Below are positions 1-5,660 of a stretch of 8,593 bases of DNA, piece after piece; the stretch's first letter is position 1, and each line of letters opens with the position of its first letter. Source of the stretch: Ruminiclostridium sp. GTDB taxonomy: Bacteria > Bacillota > Clostridia > DSM-8532. The stretch lies in contig DOHN01000158.1 of assembly GCA_003535195.1 (NCBI GenBank), positions 19,799-28,391 on the forward strand, written 5' to 3'. The notes under the pieces were generated by a model. That model was not told where the DNA came from. It did not search any database and saw only the letters and a list, made by a program, of their open reading frames with translations. The translations under genes were made by a program, and so were the position numbers.

Positions 1-1
1 G

Positions 2-520
2 GTTCTTACTCTTGCGCTGGCGGTGATGTCCATATTTCTTTTTACCACCCTCAACAGTAAGGGAGTGGCAGGTGTGGGGAAGGCAAAGCTCTCGGCCGAA
101 CAGGTTGTCCCGCCGGCGGAACAGGCAAGATTTAACCTTTACCAGGTCGATGCCAAAGGTGAGGTGGATACCGAAAAAAGCGGCGACGCGGTCTTCAATA
201 TCAAAAGCACCGAGAACCAGCCCAATAGCTTTCTGATGGCTTCCATATCCGTTGTGTATAACGGCGGATCAAAAAACAAGCTCCTTGAAGAGCGGAAAAA
301 ACTTCTTCAAAACTTATATATCAGTGATTTTAGACAAGCCGCCATAGAGTATTTCAGAAGCAAAAGCTATGATGAGCTCCAACAGGCCGATGCAATGCAA
401 AAAGCGGGAGAAGACCTGCAAGCGATCTTTAGCGGAATTATCGGCGAAGATCCTGAAGATCCCGCTAAAAAAATCATTCTAAAAATTGTTTTTGATAAGT
501 GGATCATTCAACAGCAGTAA
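2..520 (+). CDS. fliL: Flagellar basal body-associated protein FliL (5' partial)
   Basis: FliL is a single-pass inner-membrane protein that sits at the flagellar motor and supports stator function. The reading frame is open from base 2, the first whole codon, so the true start lies outside the window; 172 residues are visible. The first visible residues (about 1-16) are the end of a hydrophobic membrane segment (VLTLALAVMSIFLFTT). A Gly/Lys/Ala-rich linker follows, then an extracytoplasmic FliL domain of about 130 residues with a hydrophobic strand near 73-85, a helix rich in Lys, Glu and Leu, and the typical FliL ending (ILKIVFDKWIIQQQ). The internal GTG at 23 and ATG at 26 lie inside the membrane segment and are not credible starts. 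The position immediately before fliM is the standard place for fliL in Firmicute fla/che operons. The family call rests on the architecture, the C-terminal pattern and the context. Confidence 0.88.
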   Translation, partial: VLTLALAVMSIFLFTTLNSKGVAGVGKAKLSAEQVVPPAEQARFNLYQVDAKGEVDTEKSGDAVFNIKSTENQPNSFLMASISVVYNGGSKNKLLEERKKLLQNLYISDFRQAAIEYFRSKSYDELQQADAMQKAGEDLQAIFSGIIGEDPEDPAKKIILKIVFDKWIIQQQ

Positions 521-523
521 CTC

Positions 524-529
524 AGGAGG
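524..529 (+). promoter_or_regulatory. Ribosome binding site that fixes the fliM GTG start
   Basis: A perfect AGGAGG sits 7 bases before the GTG at 537. It supports starting FliM at that GTG and not at the earlier in-frame TTG at 486, which lies within fliL and would add 17 residues foreign to the family. Confidence 0.85.
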
Positions 530-536
530 GAAAAAA

Positions 537-1523
537 GTGGGAGACATACTTTCCCAAAACGAAATAGATAATCTATTGCAGCAGCTCAATACCGGAGAAC
601 TTGACGTAAAGGAAATCAGCAGTGAAACGGCCGAGAAGAAAATTCGAAACCATGATTTTCGCCGTCCCAGCAAGTTTGCGAAGGATCATATCCGAACACT
701 CCAGATGATTAACGAAAATTACGCAAGACTTCTGACCAATTTTTTGTCAGGTTATTTAAGAACTCTGGTACAGGTTGATGTACAAACGGTTCAAGCCCTG
801 CAGTATTCAGAATTCACCAACTCCATCGCCAATCCTGCAGTGCTGGGGATTGTCAATTTCAGCCCTCTTCCCGGCTCCATTATTATGGAGATAAACCCGA
901 GCATTGCCTATTCCCTGATTGACCGGATATTAGGCGGAAAAGGCATGTCTGTGGAAAAGGTGAGGGGATTTACCGAAATAGAGCTGGCCATTCTGATGAG
1001 GATCATAACACAGATGTTGGGCCTTATGCGGGAACCCTGGGAAAATGTAATAGAACTTCGGCCGACTTTGGACCGGATTGAAACCAACGCCCAGTTTGCA
1101 CAGCTTATGTCGCCCAATGAAATGGTCGCTCTTGTCACCTTCACAGCCAAGATCGGGGAAGTTGAGGGGCTCCTCAATTTATGTATTCCGCATATGACGC
1201 TGGAACCTGTGATGCCGAAGCTCTCTACAAAACTATGGTTCTCCCTTATTGAAAAAGGGTCCACCGAGGAGAGCAGGCAAGCCATAGAGCTGAAGGTGGA
1301 AGAGACAAAAATTCCTGTAACGGCAATCCTGGGAAGAACCTCTCTGCTCGTTCATGATTTTCTCATGCTTCAGCAGGGAGATGTTATTGCTCTTAATACA
1401 GAGGTGGACGGCAAAATAGAAGTGATTGTCGGCAATATGCTGAAATTTTACGGGAAACCCGGTGCCCGCAATAAGAAAACCGCTGTTAAAATTACAGATA
1501 TCATCCGGGAGGAGGAAAACTAA
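537..1523 (+). CDS. fliM: Flagellar motor switch protein FliM
   Basis: FliM is a C-ring switch protein that binds phosphorylated CheY and sets rotation direction. With a GTG start at 537 it has 328 residues, normal for the family. Residues 5-14 (LSQNEIDNLL) form the N-terminal CheY-P-binding peptide. The middle CheC-like domain (about 45-230) carries the GGKG motif at 133-136, in the position of the conserved GGxG motif of FliM. The C-terminal SpoA/FliN-like domain spans about 253-325. The start is chosen because of the AGGAGG at 524-529 and because MGDILSQ matches the family N-terminus. The gap after fliL is 16 bases. The stop TAA shares its last base with the fliY ATG, so the two switch proteins are probably translationally coupled. 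Nothing is missing or broken. Confidence 0.97.
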   Translation: MGDILSQNEIDNLLQQLNTGELDVKEISSETAEKKIRNHDFRRPSKFAKDHIRTLQMINENYARLLTNFLSGYLRTLVQVDVQTVQALQYSEFTNSIANPAVLGIVNFSPLPGSIIMEINPSIAYSLIDRILGGKGMSVEKVRGFTEIELAILMRIITQMLGLMREPWENVIELRPTLDRIETNAQFAQLMSPNEMVALVTFTAKIGEVEGLLNLCIPHMTLEPVMPKLSTKLWFSLIEKGSTEESRQAIELKVEETKIPVTAILGRTSLLVHDFLMLQQGDVIALNTEVDGKIEVIVGNMLKFYGKPGARNKKTAVKITDIIREEEN

Positions 1524-2788
1524 TGGGAGATATGTTATCACAGGCTGAAATAGATGCCCTTTTAAATGGCGTGAATATTGAAGATGAACCTAAAGACACA
1601 GCTTCAGACTCGGTGCACGAAAAAACAGATCTTCTGACCCCCGAAGAAAGAGATGCTCTGGGGGAAATCGGAAATATAAGCATGGGAACTGCGGCTACGA
1701 CTCTTTACGCTCTTTTGGGACAAAAGGTCAATATCACCACTCCAAGAGTTGAGGAAAGTAATTGGGAACAGATCTCCCAAATGTTTGCAAAACCGTATGT
1801 GGCCGTGAAGGTGCAATATACTGAAGGACTCAAGGGCTTTAATCTCTTAATTATCAAAGAGCATGATGTTAAAATCATTACTGATCTTATGATGGGAGGG
1901 GACGGTTACGGAAATATCCAGGGCGAGCTAACAGAGCTTCAATTAAGCGCAATCAGCGAAGCCATGAACCAGATGGTGGGATCATCCTCAACCTCGTTAT
2001 CCTCCATGTTTGAAAAGCGCGTGGATATTTCTCCGCCGGAATCAAACCTGATTAATACCGGAACGGATATGGAGCACATCAGAATTGACGATGACTCCCA
2101 TTACGTTCTGGTACTGTTTTATTTGAAGGTAGGAGACCTTATCGACAGTGAAATCATGCAAGTGATGCCATACAACTTTGCGAAGGAGTTGGCGACTAAC
2201 CTGCTGCAGCACGGTCAAAAAGCGACTTTGCCTGAAGAACAGGCTGCCGCATCCGAACCGTCCGCTGCCCGGCAAATGTCTTCTGCGGCTATACCCCAGC
2301 CTCAGCCACAGCCCCAAATCCAGCCGCAGCCTCAGGTGCAGCCACAGCCTCACATCCAGCCTCAGCCGCAATACCAGCCGACAGGCCAAATGCCTCCTTC
2401 TCAAAATCAATACGGGCAGCAGTTCGGCTATGAAATACCCCAACGCCAACCGCAGCCCCAACCGGCCTTTAGCCAGAATCCGGTTAATGTACAGCCTATA
2501 CAGCTTCAGTCCTTTGACGAGGGATTGGATAATTTTGACCGGAATAATATCGGCCTTTTAATGGATGTTCCGCTTCAAATTTCGGTTGAACTGGGACGGA
2601 CCACAAGAAAGATCAGGGAGATTCTGGAGTTTGGGCAGGGGTCCATTATTGAATTGGACAAGCTCGCCGGAGAGCCTGTGGATATTCTTGTAAACGGAAA
2701 AGTAATCGCCAAGGGCGAAGTTGTCGTTATTGATGAGAGCTTTGGCGTGAGAATAACAGATATTCTCCATCCATCAAAAAGACTGTAA
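1523..2788 (+). CDS. fliY: Flagellar motor switch phosphatase FliY (CheC-type domains plus FliN-like C-terminus)
   Basis: FliY replaces FliN in the C-ring of many Firmicutes and dephosphorylates CheY-P. The 421-residue product begins MGDMLSQAEIDALL, a CheY-P-binding peptide nearly identical to that of FliM. Both CheC-family active sites fit the [D/S]xxxExxN-x22-P pattern: D44, E48, N51, P74 in the first half and S142, E146, N149, P172 in the second, so both should be catalytic. A Q/P-rich linker covers about 257-315 and includes four tandem hexapeptides (261-284). The SpoA/FliN domain occupies about 340-419 and should bind FliM and the export apparatus. An AGGAGG at 1510-1515 lies 7 bases before the ATG, which overlaps the fliM stop by one base. 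The domain layout separates it from plain FliN (about 100-150 residues) and from CheC, which lacks the SpoA domain. Confidence 0.97.
   Translation: MGDMLSQAEIDALLNGVNIEDEPKDTASDSVHEKTDLLTPEERDALGEIGNISMGTAATTLYALLGQKVNITTPRVEESNWEQISQMFAKPYVAVKVQYTEGLKGFNLLIIKEHDVKIITDLMMGGDGYGNIQGELTELQLSAISEAMNQMVGSSSTSLSSMFEKRVDISPPESNLINTGTDMEHIRIDDDSHYVLVLFYLKVGDLIDSEIMQVMPYNFAKELATNLLQHGQKATLPEEQAAASEPSAARQMSSAAIPQPQPQPQIQPQPQVQPQPHIQPQPQYQPTGQMPPSQNQYGQQFGYEIPQRQPQPQPAFSQNPVNVQPIQLQSFDEGLDNFDRNNIGLLMDVPLQISVELGRTTRKIREILEFGQGSIIELDKLAGEPVDILVNGKVIAKGEVVVIDESFGVRITDILHPSKRL
2303..2374 (+). repeat. Four tandem 18-bp units encoding Q/P hexapeptides in the FliY linker
   Basis: The units encode QPQPQI, QPQPQV, QPQPHI and QPQPQY (FliY residues 261-284). 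They begin at 2303, 2321, 2339 and 2357. The copies differ at several third positions (CCA/CCG/CCT, CAG/CAA), so they are degenerate at DNA level while the peptide pattern is kept. Less regular P/Q-rich sequence continues to about 2463. Confidence 0.85.
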
Positions 2789-2831
2789 ATTGCGTTAAAA
2801 TACTTTTAATTTGTCGTAATATGAAATATAA

Positions 2832-2860
2832 TGGAAAATAACTAAAATTAATGGTATAGT
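2832..2860 (+). promoter_or_regulatory. Putative sigma-A type extended -10 promoter before cheY
   Basis: TATAGT at 2855-2860 (5 of 6 to TATAAT) has a TG one base upstream (2852-2853), giving an extended -10. TGGAAA at 2832-2837 (4 of 6 to TTGACA) lies 17 bases before it. The predicted start of transcription is around 2866-2868, about 30 bases before the cheY ATG. It lies in the 109-base gap after fliY, one of the two longest non-coding gaps in the window. It would let cheY and the export genes be transcribed apart from the upstream operon. The region is AT-rich, so chance matches are possible. Confidence 0.5.
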
Positions 2861-2868
2861 TTAATTTA

Positions 2869-2880
2869 GTGAAATTTCAC
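2869..2880 (+). promoter_or_regulatory. Perfect 12-bp palindrome (possible operator) before cheY
   Basis: GTGAAATTTCAC is its own reverse complement. It begins a few bases after the predicted transcription start and ends directly before the cheY AGGAG (2881-2885). That position suits a repressor site or a small 5' leader structure. I do not recognise it as the site of a named regulator. Confidence 0.35.
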
Positions 2881-2897
2881 AGGAGAGGAAATTACCT

Positions 2898-3257
2898 ATG
2901 GCAAGTATACTGATCGTTGACGATGCAGCATTTATGCGTATGATGATTAAAGATATCCTGACAAAAAACGGATTCAATGTTGTTGGAGAAGCTGAGAATG
3001 GCCTTAAGGCAGTAGAAAAATATAAAGAATTGAATCCTGATCTTGTTATTATGGACATAACCATGCCGGAGATGGATGGGATCCAGTCCGTTAAACTAAT
3101 TAAGGCCGCCAACCCGGCTGCTAAAATCATTATGTGTTCTGCTATGGGTCAGCAGGCTATGGTTATAGAATCTATACAGGCCGGTGCCAGAGACTTTATT
3201 GTGAAGCCCTTTCAGGCTGAACGCGTCGTTGAAGCGGTAAAGAAGACTCTTGGCTGA
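2898..3257 (+). CDS. cheY: Chemotaxis response regulator CheY
   Basis: CheY is the diffusible single-domain receiver that CheA phosphorylates and that binds FliM/FliY to switch rotation. The 119-residue length matches a stand-alone receiver with no output domain. The conserved residues are all present: acidic pair D8/D9, phosphoacceptor D53 in MDITMPEMDG, switch serine S81, aromatic F100 and lysine K103 in the KPF motif. AGGAG (2881) and GAGG (2885-2888, 9 bases from the ATG) provide the ribosome binding site. Its place between fliY and fliO is the standard fla/che operon position, which identifies it as CheY and not a sporulation or other receiver. A separate promoter may lie upstream (2832-2860). 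Confidence 0.97.
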   Translation: MASILIVDDAAFMRMMIKDILTKNGFNVVGEAENGLKAVEKYKELNPDLVIMDITMPEMDGIQSVKLIKAANPAAKIIMCSAMGQQAMVIESIQAGARDFIVKPFQAERVVEAVKKTLG

Positions 3258-3280
3258 TTTCTCGGAAGGAAGAGATTCCA

Positions 3281-3703
3281 GTGTTTTACGAAATTCTTGT
3301 TCCTCTGCTTGCATTTGCTCTGGTTCTAGTATTATGCTACTGCACTACGAAATTTATTGGCAGTAGATTTTCAGGCGGCAAGAGAAACAAAATTATGAAG
3401 ATCATTGAGACCCTGCCTCTTGGACTGGATCGATATCTTTATCTGATTAAAGCGGGGAAAAAATATTTTTTGTTTCAATCAAGTAAAAAGGGTATGCAGC
3501 TTGTTTCTGAAATTGAAATGGAGGAGCAGGAGATCGGTTCACAGGATTCGGATGAATCCGCCAATGTTTTTGAATTTAAAAAAATATTTGAAAATTATTC
3601 GGGATTAAGCAAGAAAATAGAAAATGCAGATCCCGAAACCGAAAGCGGAGGAATTCTGGGAAGTATTAAGCGGCTGCAGAAGATAAATCACAGTAAGGAA
3701 TGA
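3281..3703 (+). CDS. fliO: Flagellar biosynthetic protein FliO (FliZ of Bacillus)
   Basis: FliO is a small membrane protein that helps assemble the FliP/FliQ/FliR export pore. The 140-residue product starts at a GTG, with a GGAAGGAA purine run (3264-3271) about 9 bases upstream. One membrane segment spans about residues 5-27 (VPLLAFALVLVLCYC core). The cytoplasmic FliO fold follows at about 35-80, with the typical pattern of basic residues, ETLPLGLDRYLYLIKAGKKYFLF and a following strand ending in LVSEIE. The remaining 60 residues are acidic and Ser/Glu/Lys-rich, probably flexible. FliO sequences are poorly conserved, so the call leans on the topology, the LPLG...RYLYL pattern and the place directly before fliP. 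It lies 23 bases after cheY. Confidence 0.88.
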   Translation: MFYEILVPLLAFALVLVLCYCTTKFIGSRFSGGKRNKIMKIIETLPLGLDRYLYLIKAGKKYFLFQSSKKGMQLVSEIEMEEQEIGSQDSDESANVFEFKKIFENYSGLSKKIENADPETESGGILGSIKRLQKINHSKE

Positions 3704-3727
3704 ATTTTCAGAACTAACGGTGGTATT

Positions 3728-4492
3728 ATGCGAAAGAAGAAAATATTGGTTTTTCTAATAATCAATCTTATTTGTTTTATAGTACTTAGCTCGGTGGCTC
3801 TTGCTGAACCGGGCATTTCATTTTCTGACGACGGAATTACCATTCAATCCACTGATGATCCAAAGGAAATCAGCGCAGGTATTAAGCTCCTCGTAATTCT
3901 CACCGTATTGTCGCTGCTGCCTTCCATTCTGATTATGATGACAGCCTTTACCCGTATTGTAATCGTCATGTCCTTTCTCCGGAATTCCATGGGCACACAG
4001 CAAATTCCTCCCAATCAGGTAATAATTGGCTTGTCTCTTTTTCTGACGTTCTTTATCATGACCCCGGTCATGACCGATATTAATACAAATGCCCTGCAGC
4101 CCTTCTCTGAAAGCAAAATCACCCTTGAGCAGGCCATTGACAATGGATCGGGCACCATCAAGGATTTTATGCTTCATTCTACCCGAGACAAAGATCTCGC
4201 ACTTTTTGCCGGAATTGCAAAGGTGGAAGCTCCGGAAAAGCTGACCGATCTTCCTTTGACCGTTGTAACGCCGGCCTTTATGATCAGTGAGCTCAATACG
4301 GCGTTTAGAATGGGATTTATGCTGTATATCCCGTTTTTGGTTATTGACATGGTGGTAGCCAGTGTACTGATGTCCATGGGCATGATGATGCTGCCTCCGT
4401 CCATGATATCCATGCCGTTTAAAATTCTCCTGTTTTTACTGGTAGACGGATGGAACCTGCTGACGGGGACAATCATTAGATCCTTTGCATAG
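3728..4492 (+). CDS. fliP: Flagellar type III export pore protein FliP
   Basis: FliP forms the core of the export pore with FliQ and FliR. The protein has 254 residues. Residues 1-26 are a cleavable signal peptide (MRKKK, hydrophobic core, cleavage likely after ALA), a known FliP feature. Membrane segments lie near 53-72, 96-114, 199-222 and 230-250, with an extracytoplasmic loop between the second and third. The family signatures are visible: TAFTRIVIVMSFLRNSMGTQ (72-91), TPAFMISELNTAFRMGF (181-197) and the following IPFLVIDMVVASVLMSMGM (201-219). The start is preceded only by GGTGG at 3719-3723, just 4 bases away, so initiation may be weak or depend on fliO translation, which ends 24 bases upstream. 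The signal peptide argues against a later start. Confidence 0.97.
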   Translation: MRKKKILVFLIINLICFIVLSSVALAEPGISFSDDGITIQSTDDPKEISAGIKLLVILTVLSLLPSILIMMTAFTRIVIVMSFLRNSMGTQQIPPNQVIIGLSLFLTFFIMTPVMTDINTNALQPFSESKITLEQAIDNGSGTIKDFMLHSTRDKDLALFAGIAKVEAPEKLTDLPLTVVTPAFMISELNTAFRMGFMLYIPFLVIDMVVASVLMSMGMMMLPPSMISMPFKILLFLLVDGWNLLTGTIIRSFA

Positions 4493-4504
4493 AACTGATG
4501 AAAA

Positions 4505-4511
4505 GAGGGGG
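4505..4511 (+). promoter_or_regulatory. Ribosome binding site of fliQ with ambiguous start
   Basis: GAGGGGG is the only Shine-Dalgarno-like run here. It is too close to the ATG at 4512 (GAGG leaves 3 bases, GAGGGG only 1) but well placed for the TTG at 4518. The two choices differ by two residues (Met-Gly). Confidence 0.5.
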
Positions 4512-4787
4512 ATGGGTTTGGAACAATTTTTATTGGATATTGCCAGAGATGCGATGATGACGATCATTAAGGTCTCTGCCCCTATATTGCTGATTGGTCT
4601 GACAGTGGGTCTTATTGTGAGCATTTTCCAGGCAACCACACAGGTTCAGGAGCAATCTCTGCATTTTGTTCCTAAAATTATAGCCATGCTGGTGTCCATG
4701 CTCCTTTTAGGCTCTTGGATGCTGACCGTAATAAAAGAATTTACATTGAGAATGTACGAAGGCATGATCAGATTCATTGGGATGTAG
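4512..4787 (+). CDS. fliQ: Flagellar type III export pore protein FliQ
   Basis: FliQ is a small two-helix membrane subunit of the export pore. From the ATG at 4512 the product has 91 residues. Two membrane segments lie at about 17-38 and 52-74, separated by the highly conserved FQATTQVQEQSLHFVPKI stretch that marks the family. The purine run GAGGGGG (4505-4511) abuts the ATG at 4512 but stands about 7 bases before an in-frame TTG at 4518, so the real start may be that TTG (89 residues, the usual FliQ length). An upstream TTG at 4485 inside fliP is not credible. The gene lies 19 bases after fliP. Confidence 0.95.
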   Translation: MGLEQFLLDIARDAMMTIIKVSAPILLIGLTVGLIVSIFQATTQVQEQSLHFVPKIIAMLVSMLLLGSWMLTVIKEFTLRMYEGMIRFIGM

Positions 4788-4812
4788 GGTATTTTAGAAT
4801 GAGGAATTATAC

Positions 4813-5601
4813 ATGACGATACCCTTTGATTTTCTTATTGATATTTGGAATATTTTTTTGCTTGTTTTAGTGCGCATTTCAGGAATGTTTTACCTGTCGC
4901 CGATTTTTGGCAGAAGAAATGTTCCCAACCATTATAAAGCGGGATTCTGCTTTCTTTTTTCCGTCATTGTGGCCAATTCGGTTCCTGTTCCGGACCTTTC
5001 TTCCTATCAGACGCTTTTTTCCTATGTTGTTCTGATCGGTAAAGAGCTTTTGATCGGCCTTATGATGGGGTTTATCTCCTATCTGATTTTTTCATGCATT
5101 TATATCGCCGGCCACCTCATTGATATGCGGATAGGCTTTGGCATGGTATCCGTATATGATCCCATGACCAATATACAGGTACCCGTTACGGCAGACTTTT
5201 ATGCCATATTTGCCACGCTTTTAATGCTGGGCACGGATTCCCATCACCTCCTGATTTCGGCTGTGGCGGAAAGCTACTCCATTCTTCCCATAGGCGGGGC
5301 AACATTCAGCGGTGCTCTGCTAAAGCAGGTAGTAGATCTCTTTTCGGAGGTTTTTGTCATTGGATTTAAGATTGCTGCACCCATAACTGCAGCTATTTTA
5401 ATTACCGATCTGGCCCTCGGAATAATCTCCAAAAGCATGCCACAGATGAATGTTTTCCAGTTGGGCATGCCCATTAAAATTATTCTGGGGTTGATGATCA
5501 TTTTTATCACCATCGGCTCCTTCAAAGGAATCGTCAATGTCATTGTACAGGGAACCTATGAGGAAATATATAAATTTATTGAGAAGGCCCGGAGCCCATA
5601 A
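4813..5601 (+). CDS. fliR: Flagellar type III export pore protein FliR
   Basis: FliR closes the FliP/FliQ helical pore of the flagellar exporter in the cytoplasmic membrane. The 262-residue length is typical. About six hydrophobic segments can be seen near 8-30, 43-60, 68-98, 127-150, 177-205 and 222-245. Conserved patterns include AGHLIDMRIGFGM (99-111) and SKSMPQMNVFQLGMPIKI (206-223), both family hallmarks. The ATG has GAGG (4801-4804) 8 bases upstream. It follows fliQ by 25 bases and precedes flhB, the normal order. There is no sign of the FliR-FlhB fusion found in some Clostridia: the TAA at 5599 ends the frame cleanly. Confidence 0.97.
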   Translation: MTIPFDFLIDIWNIFLLVLVRISGMFYLSPIFGRRNVPNHYKAGFCFLFSVIVANSVPVPDLSSYQTLFSYVVLIGKELLIGLMMGFISYLIFSCIYIAGHLIDMRIGFGMVSVYDPMTNIQVPVTADFYAIFATLLMLGTDSHHLLISAVAESYSILPIGGATFSGALLKQVVDLFSEVFVIGFKIAAPITAAILITDLALGIISKSMPQMNVFQLGMPIKIILGLMIIFITIGSFKGIVNVIVQGTYEEIYKFIEKARSP

Positions 5602-5607
5602 AATTTT

Positions 5608-5638
5608 TCCGGGGCAGAGTGCTCAAAAAGGCACCGGA
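5608..5638 (+). other. Weak hairpin in the fliR-flhB gap
   Basis: TCCG (5608-5611) pairs with CGGA (5635-5638) and GTGC (5619-5622) with GCAC (5631-5634), with a 7-base bulge on the 5' side and an 8-base loop. It is followed by TTTTAAAA. The stem is interrupted, so this is at most a weak processing or attenuation element. Confidence 0.25.
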
Positions 5639-5647
5639 TTTTAAAAT

Positions 5648-5653
5648 AAGGAG
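5648..5653 (+). promoter_or_regulatory. Ribosome binding site that favours the flhB ATG at 5661
   Basis: AAGGAG lies 7 bases before the ATG at 5661. The earlier in-frame GTG at 5619 has no such site. The next in-frame candidates, GTG 5700 and TTG 5772, also lack one at proper spacing. Confidence 0.7.
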
Positions 5654-5660
5654 AAATCAG

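Noticed and set aside
2042..2461. Long minus-strand frame rich in Leu and Arg opposite fliY
   Set aside because: It is the antisense reading of the Q/P-rich CAG/CCN repeat region. The low-complexity product has no start context and lies wholly inside a clear gene.
2795..2809. Inverted repeat TTAAAA-TAC-TTTTAA after fliY as a terminator
   Set aside because: The stem is made only of A-T pairs with a 3-base loop and no clear T-run beyond it, so it is too weak to call.
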